A stretch of 64,000 bases of DNA from Prevotella sp. (GCA_017934525.1 JAGBJJ010000075.1:1-64000); one strand, 5' to 3'. Numbered from the stretch's first letter, positions 1 to 8,075 are shown. Program-made: numbers and translations. Notes: generated from the sequence alone by a model not told the origin.

Positions 1-124
1 CACCGGCATCCACCATCAGCACCGTTCCGCCACTGCTATGCAGCGTGAAGCACGTGTTGTAGCATCGGGTAGCCAGGGCATTACCTGTTCCGAGTATGGT
101 GATGAAATTCTTATCTGTTTCCAA
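1..124 (-). CDS. MBL-fold hydrolase, RNase Z-like (N-terminal part only)
   Basis: The minus strand reads into the window edge without a stop. The visible N-terminus runs L-E-T-D-K-N-F-I-T-I-L-G-T-G-N-A and continues through C-Y-N-T-C-F-T-L to V-L-M-V-D-A-G. The ILGTGNA then VDAG pattern is the first beta-strand region of metallo-beta-lactamase-fold proteins of the RNase Z / ElaC-like group. The only plausible start in the open frame is TTG at 122-124, because an in-frame stop lies at 146-148. It follows the neighbouring MBL gene (stop at 139-141) by 14 bp, so the two are probably co-transcribed. The metal-binding HxHxDH motif lies outside the window, so the family call rests on the N-terminus alone. 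Confidence 0.55.
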   Translation of the reverse strand, partial: METDKNFITILGTGNALATRCYNTCFTLHSSGGTVLMVDAG

Positions 125-138
125 CTGTAAATTCCTAT

Positions 139-993
139 TTACAATTCAATGACATGCGGTTGAACGTCAGTATCGTGAGTCGCCACTGACTCTATGCAGT
201 CGGGTGAAAGACTCTGTTCACGAATCCATTGAAGCGATTGACGTTGAAGGCGCTTATCGAGTGTGATACCCGAAGTAATCATATCACGCCATGACTTTGT
301 AGCATAGCCGCCATCAGCGAATAGAAGCACATATTTCCCTTCGTCGTTTCGTATCTTCAGGGCACAGAGTCCTTCGCTATGGCCGGGAATGTTTACCATC
401 AACAGGCTGCCATCGCCCAGCACATCATATGACTTGCCGACGGGACCCTCCGTGCCGTTCCAGTTGAAAGTATTCAGGTCGACGCCTTTCCACCAACGCT
501 TCTGGAAACGAATCATAATTTGGAAATTCTTTCGTGTCGTTCCTATCATCTCTGCCTCTGACACGAGTATATGCTTAGCACCCTTCACTAAACGGAGACC
601 ATTTGCGTGGTCACAATCAAGATGCGACAGTAACACATAGTCAATATCTGTGGGCTTCAGTTTCAGCTTTGCCAACTGCTCATCGATGGCTTCGCCTTTG
701 GCAATACGTCCCTGATTGATTTGGTAGAGCAGGAATGAGCCGAGTGACTTAATCTGTGCCTTACGGTCATACTCTCCATTGGGCGACATCTCGCGATGCC
801 AACCTGTATCAAAGAGAATGAGTCCCTTCGGATGCTCAATCAGAAAGCTGAATACGGGCAGCCATATCCATTTTGATTTTGGAGTTGTGATACCCGAGGC
901 TTTCAATATGCTGCAATCGTCACCTCCAAAGGGCAGATAAGGCGAAACGCGCACTTCGCCAGTTCTCAGCACATGTATCTTTATCTTATTCAT
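139..993 (-). CDS. N-acyl homoserine lactonase-like MBL-fold hydrolase
   Basis: A 284-residue metallo-beta-lactamase-fold protein, probably a cytoplasmic metallo-hydrolase. Visible metal-site elements are LFDTGWH (60-66), SHLDCDHANGL (123-133), the glycine-flanked His of IPGHSEG (H205), Asp227 in LLFADGG and His273 in ATHDTD. The signature is HxDxDH (H124, D126, D128, H129) where the classical lactonase motif is HxHxDH; I recall the same variant in other members of the lactonase-like subfamily. The start at 993 (MNKIKIHVL) was chosen because upstream codons encode an unconserved basic stretch and the ATG is preceded by AGGATT. Substrate is unknown; the name AHL lactonase is a family label, not evidence of quorum quenching. 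It sits 145 bp downstream of the permease gene and directly upstream of another MBL gene. Confidence 0.75.
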   Translation of the reverse strand: MNKIKIHVLRTGEVRVSPYLPFGGDDCSILKASGITTPKSKWIWLPVFSFLIEHPKGLILFDTGWHREMSPNGEYDRKAQIKSLGSFLLYQINQGRIAKGEAIDEQLAKLKLKPTDIDYVLLSHLDCDHANGLRLVKGAKHILVSEAEMIGTTRKNFQIMIRFQKRWWKGVDLNTFNWNGTEGPVGKSYDVLGDGSLLMVNIPGHSEGLCALKIRNDEGKYVLLFADGGYATKSWRDMITSGITLDKRLQRQSLQWIREQSLSPDCIESVATHDTDVQPHVIEL

Positions 994-1138
994 ATAATCC
1001 TGATTGTTTTTCTTCCGCTTTCTTATATGTTTTATTTGAAAGTGAGTCTTAATACTGCACTTTGACGGAACTGCTTTCGGGAATGAAAAGTCTTGTTCTT
1101 CGAGTCGGGGTAATTTAGAGCTGGGGGAGATATCGTAT

Positions 1139-2224
1139 CTATTCAGCCATTTGGTCTCGCCTGCGGCGGAACAGCACACTGGCAATGACCGGTGCACCCA
1201 CCAGTGCCGTAACGCTGTTGACGGGGAGAGCCCCCTCGAAACCTGGCATGCGGGCCAGAAGGTTGCACACCAGTGCCAGGGCAGCGCCGGCGAGCATCGT
1301 GGCCGGCATCAGCACACGGTGGTCGCTGGTGCGGAAAAGGGCTCGCGCCAGATGGGGTACAGCCAGACCGATGAACATGATAGGTCCGCAATAGGCCGTG
1401 ACGATGGCCGTCAGCGTGCCGGAGCAGAGGATGAGCAGCAGGCGGGCACGATGGACGTTGAGTCCGAGGTTGCGGGCATAGCCGTCGCCGAGCATGTAGA
1501 GGTTCATGGCCTTCACGGTGAGCATGCTGAGCGGCAGGAGCACCGCCATGAGAATGACGAAGAGCATCATCTGGTCGCCCGACACACGAGCAAACGACCC
1601 TAATCCCCAGACAACGTAGGCCTTGATGTCCTCCTCGGCAGAGAAAAACTTCAGCACACCGATGATGGCCGTGGCCAGATAGCCTATCATGACACCGATG
1701 ATGAGCAGCGTCACGTTGCCTTTCACCCGCGAGGCCACCCAGATGATGAGACCCATGACGGCCAGCGAACCGATGATGGCTGCCACCGACATGGCCACGT
1801 CGCCCATATAGCCCAAGCGGCTGAGGGCCACTCCGCCTAAGGAACCCGACAGCAACACGACGCAAGCCACGCCGAGCGATGCGCCGTTAGATATGCCAAG
1901 CACCGACGGCCCTGCCAGCGGATTGCGGAAGACGGTCTGCATCTGCAGTCCGCTGACGGCCAGTCCGGCACCGGCTACGAGTGCGGTGAGTGCCTGCGGC
2001 ACACGCGAGGCAAAGATGATGTTGCGCCATATCTCCGATTCGCCTTCGTTGCCTATAAGGATGCGGCAGATGCTGCCAAAGGGAATGCGCACTGTGCCGA
2101 GCAGGAGGTTCAGCACGAAGAAGACCGCAATGCCCGCCAGCAGCAGGATGAAGAGCAGAACACGGCGCCCGGGCGAAGTGGCGGATGGTTGCTGGCCGTT
2201 GGTGTCAGTGAAGCTCGTCTTCAT
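1139..2224 (-). CDS. FecCD-family ABC transporter permease
   Basis: A 361-residue polytopic inner-membrane protein of the FecCD/BtuC family, which moves ferric siderophores, haem or cobalamin across the inner membrane. About ten hydrophobic segments are visible. Family landmarks include ASRVPQALTALVAGAGLAVSG (near 70-90), NPLAGPSVLGISNGA (near 101-115) and, late in the protein, GPIMFIGLAVPHLAR, the conserved stretch next to the ATPase-coupling loop. It starts 3 bp after the stop of the solute-binding lipoprotein gene, so both are translated from one message. No FecE/BtuD-type ATPase gene follows within the window; the next gene is an unrelated MBL hydrolase, so the ATPase must be supplied from elsewhere. 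Substrate cannot be fixed from sequence. Confidence 0.9.
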   Translation of the reverse strand: MKTSFTDTNGQQPSATSPGRRVLLFILLLAGIAVFFVLNLLLGTVRIPFGSICRILIGNEGESEIWRNIIFASRVPQALTALVAGAGLAVSGLQMQTVFRNPLAGPSVLGISNGASLGVACVVLLSGSLGGVALSRLGYMGDVAMSVAAIIGSLAVMGLIIWVASRVKGNVTLLIIGVMIGYLATAIIGVLKFFSAEEDIKAYVVWGLGSFARVSGDQMMLFVILMAVLLPLSMLTVKAMNLYMLGDGYARNLGLNVHRARLLLILCSGTLTAIVTAYCGPIMFIGLAVPHLARALFRTSDHRVLMPATMLAGAALALVCNLLARMPGFEGALPVNSVTALVGAPVIASVLFRRRRDQMAE

Positions 2225-2227
2225 CGC

Positions 2228-3418
2228 TTATTTCTTAGTACCTCCCGGCTTGGTGACAGGAAGCAGATGGTAGAACGTCGGCTGGTAGTCGGCAGGCATC
2301 AGCTCTGGATGGAAGATGGCCGTCAGGTCGCTCAACACCACATCGGGCATGACGGGCGTCTTCTCATAGAACGGCGTTGTCTTCATGTTGCAGTAGATGA
2401 CCTTATGCTCTCTGAACGCCTTGAAGAGACTATTGCGTGGCTCAGAGGCCTGCAGGGCTTCGTAGCTGAAGTCGCCGTCGAAGCTGTTCAGTATGCGCCA
2501 GTAGTCGGCATTGGCAGCCGTGGCATACATCTGCTCGAACTCGATGTTTACGCCGCCCGTATTCTCGTCCTTAATGACATAGTCGGCACCAGCATCGCGG
2601 AACAGCTGCGCCAGATAGTTCTTGCCGCCCACGGCATACCAGTTGCCGCCGTGCATCTCGCCGCTGAACACGGTGGGGCGGGTGGTGGCTGCGGCCGTCT
2701 TCTCCTTCATGGCCACATAGCGCTGCTCTATGCCATTGAAGATGGAGTCGGCCTCATGCTCCTTGCCGATGAACAGTCCGATATACTTAATCCATTCGGC
2801 CTGGCCCAGCGGGTCGAGCTCTTTGTAGCCAAGGTGGGGGATGAGCATGATGCCCGTCTCCTTGATAACGTCATATCCGCCGCGCTTGAAGGGCGAGATG
2901 AAGATAGCCTCGGGGTTGGCGGCCAGGATGAGCTCGGCGTCAAAGTTGCCCTCCATGCCAATCTTCACGATGCGGCCGTCTTTCACTCGTTGGCGGATGT
3001 CCTCGTTGAAGAGGTTTTTGGTACCGGTGATGCCTTTCACCACGTCGTGGGCGTCAAGGGCCGTGAAGTTCGACAGCTGGAGCATCGTCATGACGATGGT
3101 GCGCTCAACGGGCGTCCTTACTTCTGTGTAGCCTTCAGGAATACTGACGGCCGACAGCTCTTTGCTGCTCATTTGCTTGGGGATGAGTGCAAAGTGATAG
3201 CTTACCGGCATTTTGTCTTCGTCTTCCTGTGGGTCGGCCACGTCGACTAAATGGATGCCGCCGCTGAGAGTCCTCACGGTGAAGCCTTTGGCATAGCTGA
3301 CAATCATGGTGTCTGCCGCGGTGTTGTCGGCACCTCGGCTGCTGTTTGTTTGCCCGTTTAAGCACGCTGCCAGTACGATGACCGATAGCAGTGCGATAAA
3401 TGAAAACGTATGCCTCAT
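2228..3418 (-). CDS. ABC transporter solute-binding lipoprotein (BtuF/FepB type)
   Basis: A 396-residue lipoprotein that should capture an iron chelate or cobalamin-like ligand in the periplasm and deliver it to the adjacent FecCD permease. The N-terminus is a signal peptide ending in a lipobox (LAAC, Cys19). The body has the two-lobe type III binding-protein pattern: RTIVMTMLQLSNFTALDAHD (lobe 1), NFDAELILAANPEAIFISP (the strand that often reads P-E-x-I/V), and a lobe 2 with NYLAQLFRDAGADYV. The start at 3418 was preferred over a longer frame because it places the signal peptide at the true N-terminus. It begins 13 bp after nadB and ends 3 bp before the permease, so it is the middle gene of an operon. 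Confidence 0.87.
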   Translation of the reverse strand: MRHTFSFIALLSVIVLAACLNGQTNSSRGADNTAADTMIVSYAKGFTVRTLSGGIHLVDVADPQEDEDKMPVSYHFALIPKQMSSKELSAVSIPEGYTEVRTPVERTIVMTMLQLSNFTALDAHDVVKGITGTKNLFNEDIRQRVKDGRIVKIGMEGNFDAELILAANPEAIFISPFKRGGYDVIKETGIMLIPHLGYKELDPLGQAEWIKYIGLFIGKEHEADSIFNGIEQRYVAMKEKTAAATTRPTVFSGEMHGGNWYAVGGKNYLAQLFRDAGADYVIKDENTGGVNIEFEQMYATAANADYWRILNSFDGDFSYEALQASEPRNSLFKAFREHKVIYCNMKTTPFYEKTPVMPDVVLSDLTAIFHPELMPADYQPTFYHLLPVTKPGGTKK

Positions 3419-3431
3419 GGCAATTGCATCT

Positions 3432-5027
3432 TTAATCATTCTTATGGTCGTAGGCATGTACGGGATAGTCGATGGTGTAGTGTAGGCCGCGGCTCTCCTT
3501 GCGCTCCAGGGCGAAGCGGGTGATGAGATAGCCCACGTTAATCATGTTGCGCAGCTCGCAGATATCCTTCGAGGCCTTCACGCGTTTGAAGAGGCGCTCG
3601 GTCTCCTCGTAGAGCATGTCGAGGCGGTCCCAGGCGCGGTGCAGGCGCAGGTCGCTGCGCACGATGCCCACATAGCCCGACATGATTTGTCCCACTTCCT
3701 TCACCGACTGTGTGATGAGCACCTTCTCCTCGTTGGTCATCGTGCCCTCGTCGTTCCATTCAGGCACCTGCTCGTTCCAGTCGTAGAGGTCTACGTGCTC
3801 CAGCGAGTGGCGGGCGGCAGCGTCGGCATAGACCACGGCCTCGATGAGTGAGTTCGAGGCCAGGCGGTTGCCGCCGTGCAGGCCGGTGCACGAACATTCG
3901 CCCAGGGCGTAGAGACGGTCGATAGACGAACAGCCGTTGAGGTCGACCTTGATGCCGCCGCACATGTAGTGGGCTGCGGGGCGCACGGGAATATAGTCGG
4001 TGGTGATGTCGATGCCGATGGAGAGGCACTTCTGGTAGATGTTGGGGAAGTGGCGGCGCGTCTCGGCCGGATTCTTGTGCGTCACGTCGAGGCAGACGTG
4101 GTCCAGACCATGAATCTTCATCTCCTTGTCGATGGCGCGGGCAACGATGTCGCGCGGAGCCAGCGACAGGCGCTTGTCGTACTTCTGCATGAACTCCTCG
4201 CCGTTGGGCAGCTTCAGGATGCCGCCATAGCCGCGCATGGCCTCAGTGATGAGGTAAGCGGGGTGCGTCTCGTTGGGGTTGAAGAGCACGGTAGGGTGAA
4301 ACTGCACGAACTCCATGTCCTGCACGGTGCCCTTGGCACGATAGACCATGGCGATGCCGTCGCCGGTGGCTATGACGGGGTTCGAGGTGGTCTGGTAGAC
4401 GGCGCCGCAGCCGCCGGTGCACATCACCGTGACCTTGGCCAGATAGGTATCTACCTTCTCCGTCTCGGGGTTCAGCACGTAGGCGCCATAGCACTTGATG
4501 TGGGGCGAGCGGCGGGTGACGCGCACGCCCATATGGTGCTGCGTGATAATCTCTACGGCAAAGTGGTTCTCCTTCACCGTGATGCTAGGGCAGGCCTTGA
4601 CGGCCTCCATCAGGCCGCGCTGTATCTCGGCGCCAGTGTCGTCGGCATGGTGGAGAATGCGGAACTCGGAGTGGCCGCCCTCGCGGTGCAGGTCGAATGT
4701 GCCGTCATCTTTCTTGTCGAAGTTGACGCCCCAGTTTACAAGTTCCCTGATTTGCTCCGGAGCGTTCCTTACAACCTGTTCCACTGCCTTGCGGTCGCTG
4801 ATGTAGTCGCCGGCTATCATCGTGTCCTCGATGTGTTTGTCGAAGTTGTCTACCAGCAGGTTAGTCACTGATGCCACGCCTCCCTGTGCGAACGACGTGT
4901 TGGCCTCGTCGAGCGAAGTCTTGCAGATGAGGCACACCGACCCTTTCTTGGCGCGTGCCACCTTGAGCGCGTAGCTCATGCCGGCCACGCCTGCTCCAAT
5001 GATGAGAAAGTCGTATTTACAGACCAT
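3432..5027 (-). CDS. nadB: L-aspartate oxidase
   Basis: A 531-residue flavoprotein that oxidises L-aspartate to iminoaspartate, the first step of de novo NAD synthesis. An FAD-binding GAGVAG motif lies at 11-16. The succinate dehydrogenase/fumarate reductase flavoprotein core follows: SFAQGGVA, HREGGHSEFRILHHADDTG, EFVQFHPTVL, the active-site RPAAHYMCGGI and LHGGNRLASNSLIEAVVYA. It is near the usual family length. The start at 5027 gives the canonical short tail before the Rossmann strand and lies 18 bp after a -7 element at 5046-5053. It leads an operon with the solute-binding protein and permease, an arrangement with no obvious metabolic logic. nadA and nadC are not in the window. Confidence 0.95.
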   Translation of the reverse strand: MVCKYDFLIIGAGVAGMSYALKVARAKKGSVCLICKTSLDEANTSFAQGGVASVTNLLVDNFDKHIEDTMIAGDYISDRKAVEQVVRNAPEQIRELVNWGVNFDKKDDGTFDLHREGGHSEFRILHHADDTGAEIQRGLMEAVKACPSITVKENHFAVEIITQHHMGVRVTRRSPHIKCYGAYVLNPETEKVDTYLAKVTVMCTGGCGAVYQTTSNPVIATGDGIAMVYRAKGTVQDMEFVQFHPTVLFNPNETHPAYLITEAMRGYGGILKLPNGEEFMQKYDKRLSLAPRDIVARAIDKEMKIHGLDHVCLDVTHKNPAETRRHFPNIYQKCLSIGIDITTDYIPVRPAAHYMCGGIKVDLNGCSSIDRLYALGECSCTGLHGGNRLASNSLIEAVVYADAAARHSLEHVDLYDWNEQVPEWNDEGTMTNEEKVLITQSVKEVGQIMSGYVGIVRSDLRLHRAWDRLDMLYEETERLFKRVKASKDICELRNMINVGYLITRFALERKESRGLHYTIDYPVHAYDHKND

Positions 5028-5045
5028 AGTTTCGATTTTACGGTG

Positions 5046-5135
5046 CAAAGGTAACTCTTTTTGAGGAGTTAACGGACTTAACGAAGTTAAAGGGAGTTAA
5101 AGAGATGCAGTTTTAGCGAAGAAATGCTACCTTTG
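5046..5135. promoter_or_regulatory. Divergent nadB/dacB promoter region
   Basis: Two Bacteroidota -7 elements face away from each other: TACCTTTG on the minus strand at 5046-5053 for nadB and TACCTTTG on the plus strand at 5128-5135 for dacB. Between them, 5064-5103 carries several AGTTAA repeats in direct orientation, which could be binding sites or simple-repeat drift. The plus-strand element ends only 8 bp before the dacB ATG, so that transcript would be leaderless or nearly so. Confidence 0.7.
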
Positions 5136-5143
5136 CAGTGATT

Positions 5144-6301
5144 ATGAAGAAAATATTATTCATGGCGATGCTGATGCTCATGTCGGCATCAGCTGAAGCA
5201 CAACAGCTGAAACTGCGGCTCGACTCGCTGTTCAGCGACCCTCTGCTTGAGACCACCCAGATGGGCGTCATGATATGGGACTTGGCGGCCGACTCAATGG
5301 TTTACGGCCGCCAGCAGCGCCAGCTGATGCGCCCGGCTTCTACGATGAAGGTGCTGACGGCCGTCACGGCCATCGACGTGCTGGGCAGCGATTATACGCT
5401 GTCAACCTCGTTGTATTACCATGGTGAAGTCGTGGGGCGCACGCTTGTGGGCGACTTGTATTGTGTGGGAGGCATGGACCCCATGTTCGACACTGACGAT
5501 ATGGAAGCGCTGGTGGCCAATGTCAGGCGGCTGGGCATCGACACGCTGCGCGGAAGAATAGTGGCCGACACTTCGGTGAAGGACACGCTGCGCTGGGGCG
5601 AGGGCTGGTGCTGGGATGACGACAACTACGACCTGACGCCGCTGCGCATGGGGCGCCGGCTCGACTTTGCTGAGCAGATGGCTGCTTGGATGGCCAGGGG
5701 TGGGGTGGTGTTGCCCGATGAGGCATGCACGGCAAAGGGAAGGCTGCCTCAGGGCGCCACGTTTGTATGTGCCCGCACGCATACGCTCGACCAGGTGCTT
5801 CGCGAGATGATGAAGGAGAGCAACAACCTCTATGCCGAGTCGGTGTTCTACCAGCTGGCCATCAAGACGGGCCACCGGCCTGCCACGGCAAAGGATGCAC
5901 GCAAGCTGATGCGCGACGCTATGCTCAGGGCCGGCCTGCTGCCTCAGCAGTATCGCATTGCCGACGGCAGCGGCTTGTCGCTCTACAACTATCTGTCGGC
6001 CGAGGCACTCACGATGATGCTGCGCTATGCCTGGTTCGACGAGCGCATCTATACCCACTTGCTGCCTTCGCTGCCCATTGCCGGCGAAGACGGCACGCTG
6101 AAGCGCCGCATGATTGGCACGGCTGCTGAGAAAAACGTGCAGGCCAAGACGGGCACCGTGGCCGGCATCACGTCGCTGGCCGGCTATCTGACTTCGCGCG
6201 AGGGGCATCGCCTGTGTTTCGCCATCATCAACCAGGGTGTGATGCGTGCTGCTGAGGGGCGCCAGCTGCAGGATAAGATGTGCGCCATCCTGTGCGAATA
6301 G
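5144..6301 (+). CDS. dacB: D-alanyl-D-alanine carboxypeptidase/endopeptidase, PBP4 type (peptidase S13)
   Basis: A 385-residue periplasmic penicillin-binding protein that trims peptidoglycan stem peptides or cuts cross-links. A signal peptide ends near ASAEAQ (about residue 20). All three catalytic boxes are visible: STMK at 66-69 (nucleophile Ser66), SNN at 226-228 and KTG at 335-337. The protein is clearly shorter than Escherichia coli DacB (477 residues), consistent with a reduced accessory domain between boxes 1 and 2. A GTG lies 6 bp upstream, but the ATG at 5144 starts the Lys-Lys signal peptide directly and is preferred. A promoter element ends 8 bp upstream. It stands alone, converging with the outer-membrane barrel gene across a phased repeat array. 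Confidence 0.92.
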   Translation: MKKILFMAMLMLMSASAEAQQLKLRLDSLFSDPLLETTQMGVMIWDLAADSMVYGRQQRQLMRPASTMKVLTAVTAIDVLGSDYTLSTSLYYHGEVVGRTLVGDLYCVGGMDPMFDTDDMEALVANVRRLGIDTLRGRIVADTSVKDTLRWGEGWCWDDDNYDLTPLRMGRRLDFAEQMAAWMARGGVVLPDEACTAKGRLPQGATFVCARTHTLDQVLREMMKESNNLYAESVFYQLAIKTGHRPATAKDARKLMRDAMLRAGLLPQQYRIADGSGLSLYNYLSAEALTMMLRYAWFDERIYTHLLPSLPIAGEDGTLKRRMIGTAAEKNVQAKTGTVAGITSLAGYLTSREGHRLCFAIINQGVMRAAEGRQLQDKMCAILCE

Positions 6302-6329
6302 CGGCATGCATGTAAGGGAGTGGAAACAA

Positions 6330-6385
6330 ATTTTGGCCGGAATTTAATGAATTTTGGCCAAAATCAAACAAATTCCGGCCAAAAT
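6330..6385. repeat. Phased 21-bp GGCC array, site A (3 cores)
   Basis: Three 14-bp cores begin exactly 21 bp apart: ATTTTGGCCGGAAT (6330-6343), ATTTTGGCCAAAAT (6351-6364) and ATTCCGGCCAAAAT (6372-6385). The outer two are exact reverse complements of each other and the central one is a perfect palindrome, so the whole array is symmetrical. Spacers (TTAATGA, CAAACAA) differ. It lies between the convergent dacB and barrel genes. Related arrays are at 31974-32050 and 46444-46499. Confidence 0.85.
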
Positions 6386-6446
6386 CTTTATTGCAGAGTG
6401 TGGGAAAGCCTGCGGCATCGGCCGCAGTGTTTCCCCGACTGAAACA

Positions 6447-6482
6447 GAAAACCCGCACCAGGCGCTGGCGCCTGTGCGGGTT
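6447..6482 (-). terminator. Rho-independent terminator of the outer-membrane barrel gene
   Basis: A strong GC-rich hairpin spans 6450-6482: about eight base pairs (AACCCGCA with TGCGGGTT), a bulged C, then six more pairs around a CTGG loop. Read on the minus strand it is followed by TTTTCTGTTTC. It begins about 26 bp after the barrel gene stop codon. Confidence 0.85.
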
Positions 6483-6507
6483 GTATTCTATCGAAGGAAT
6501 GTGTGGA

Positions 6508-7113
6508 TTAGAAGTTCACGCCGAAGTTGACGAAGAAATTGCTCGTGTGGGCACTCAGGTCGGCGGGATTGTCCTTGGCAATGTTGAGGACACCAAACTG
6601 GTAGCCAACCTCCAGATAGAGCTTGTTGTACTCGCCGCCGCAACCCAGCTTGAAGCCCATGTCGGGGTGCTTCATCAGTTTGTAGGAACTTCTCTTCACC
6701 ACTTTCATGTCTTCCACTGTCTTGTACTTGCCGGCTACGCCCATTGAGAAGTAGGGACCGATGAAAGGCAGAATGGCAATGTCGTCGCTCACCTGGACAC
6801 CATACTTAATCAGCACGGGGAGCTCAAGATAGTTGAGGGTGAGGTCCTTGCCGCCACGGCCAGAGAAGTAGACACCACTTTCAATGAAGATGGGGGTGGC
6901 ATCGCTTACGCGCGTACCGATGACGCCGGCCAGATTCATGCCGACCTTAGAGTCAGTGTCTGCATAGTCGCCTGTAATGGTCGAAACGTTCATACCGAGA
7001 CGAATACCATAATAGAGTGTGCTCTCGCTGAGTGAGAAACCGCCGCTGCTGTACTGAGCGAACGAAGGTGCTGCCATGAGCACGGCCACAATGGCCATCA
7101 AGAATTTCTTCAT
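6508..7113 (-). CDS. Small outer-membrane beta-barrel protein
   Basis: A 201-residue secreted protein with a signal peptide (MKKFLMAIVAVLMAAPSFAQ) and alternating hydrophobic/polar strands typical of the eight-stranded OmpX/OmpW-like OMP_b-brl group: YYGIRLGMNVSTI, GMNLAGVIGTRV, IFIESGVYFSGRGG, LNYLELPVLIKYGV, ILPFIGPYFSMGVAGKY, YLEVGYQFGVLNI and a C-terminal strand ending FFVNFGVNF. The terminal Phe is the usual BAM-recognition residue. The conserved YLELPVLIKY stretch is a hallmark of Bacteroidota porin-family OMPs. A weak -7 element (TTACTTTG) lies at 7153-7160 on the minus strand, about 40 bp upstream, and a clear terminator follows. No ligand can be inferred. Confidence 0.85.
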   Translation of the reverse strand: MKKFLMAIVAVLMAAPSFAQYSSGGFSLSESTLYYGIRLGMNVSTITGDYADTDSKVGMNLAGVIGTRVSDATPIFIESGVYFSGRGGKDLTLNYLELPVLIKYGVQVSDDIAILPFIGPYFSMGVAGKYKTVEDMKVVKRSSYKLMKHPDMGFKLGCGGEYNKLYLEVGYQFGVLNIAKDNPADLSAHTSNFFVNFGVNF

Positions 7114-7223
7114 AATGCTTTGTTTTTTTGTTAATGTTTAATAATCTAAGTGCAAAGTAACACATTTTTTTTCATTTGTGCAAGAATTTGATAAAAAATT
7201 TACTTCTTCTGATGTAAAAAGTG

Positions 7224-7231
7224 TATCTTTG
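7224..7231 (+). promoter_or_regulatory. -7 element of the EcsC-family gene
   Basis: TATCTTTG followed by CAC, the Bacteroidota sigma-factor -7 consensus, ends 8 bp before the ATG at 7240. Transcription would start at or within a few bases of the start codon, so a leaderless message is implied. Confidence 0.7.
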
Positions 7232-7239
7232 CACGCGGT

Positions 7240-8007
7240 ATGGAAAATCAGAACATATGGAATAACGTGATGGACATGGCCATGCGCCTGCCCGGTGTGC
7301 AGGTGGACCGCGAGGAATTTCTGCGCGATGCGCTGAAGCGCTTTTGCACGAAGGAGCAGCTGCGCAGGGCCATTGCCGAACGGCCCGACGTGGTGATACC
7401 CGATGGCGTGCTCTTCGAGATAGCCAACAGCGTCATCAGCCATCATGTGCTGGGCGTCACTGCCATTTCGGCGGCTGCAGGTCTGCCTGGCGGCTGGGGG
7501 GCATGGGTGGCGCTGCCCGCTGACTTGGGACAGTACTACTGTCACTGCTTTGTGCTGGCTCAGAAGCTGGCTTACCTCTATGGTTACCCCGACCTGCGAC
7601 AGGTTGACGGCGAACTGGCCCGCACGCTGACCATCTTTGTAGGTGTGATGATGGGCGTGGCCAAAGCCAGCGAAGCCATCAATGCGTTGGCGCGCAAGGT
7701 GGTGGAGACTACTGTGCAGCGCATGGCTAACGAAACTGTGCAGAAGGCTGCCTGGTTTCAGGTGATACAGAGCATTGCCCAGGCCATAGGCATGAAGCTG
7801 TCGAAGAAGAAACTGACCACTATTGCCTCGAAGCTCATACCCGTGGCGGGTGCGGCCATCTCGGGCGGGTTCTCCTATATGACCTTTAAGAAAGGTGCCA
7901 ACCGCCTAAATGTTCAGTTGCGGCAGAGCATGGACTACTTCCAGGCAGCTGCACGGGTGGATGAAACGGGAGGCGATATCCAGTTTGACGAATACGAGGA
8001 GGTTTAG
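7240..8007 (+). CDS. EcsC-family protein
   Basis: A 255-residue protein matching the EcsC family: an N-terminal helical segment, a central glycine/alanine-rich hydrophobic stretch (VLGVTAISAAAGLPGGWGAWVALPADLGQYY, about 70-100), a helix pair, and the C-terminal signature KLIPVAGAAISGGFSYMTFKKGANRL (about 204-229). EcsC proteins are poorly understood; the name comes from a Bacillus ABC transporter locus, and no enzymatic role is established. The hydrophobic centre suggests membrane association, but there is no signal peptide. It is a single-gene unit with its own near-leaderless promoter, converging on the M16 peptidase gene with a large hairpin between. Confidence 0.75.
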   Translation: MENQNIWNNVMDMAMRLPGVQVDREEFLRDALKRFCTKEQLRRAIAERPDVVIPDGVLFEIANSVISHHVLGVTAISAAAGLPGGWGAWVALPADLGQYYCHCFVLAQKLAYLYGYPDLRQVDGELARTLTIFVGVMMGVAKASEAINALARKVVETTVQRMANETVQKAAWFQVIQSIAQAIGMKLSKKKLTTIASKLIPVAGAAISGGFSYMTFKKGANRLNVQLRQSMDYFQAAARVDETGGDIQFDEYEEV

Positions 8008-8025
8008 CCTGCTTCCGCTTTTTTT

Positions 8026-8075
8026 ACAGCGACAGCCGCTCACCTGCTGAGGGAGGTGGGCGGCTGTTGCGCTGT
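8026..8075. terminator. Long hairpin between convergent genes
   Basis: A stem of 20 pairs with a two-base bulge joins 8026-8045 to 8054-8075, with an 8-nt loop. It lies between the stops of the EcsC gene (8007) and the M16 gene (8098). A T-run (8018-8025) precedes it on the plus strand, but neither strand has a U-tract directly after the stem, so it may act as a 3'-end stabiliser or factor-dependent terminator and not a classical intrinsic one. Confidence 0.6.

Noticed and set aside
2189..3250. A 353-codon plus-strand frame opposite the solute-binding lipoprotein gene.
   Set aside because: No signal, domain or promoter; the minus-strand protein has a lipobox and fits its operon.
3876..4871. 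A 331-codon plus-strand frame opposite nadB.
   Set aside because: Antisense shadow; nadB motifs are complete on the other strand.
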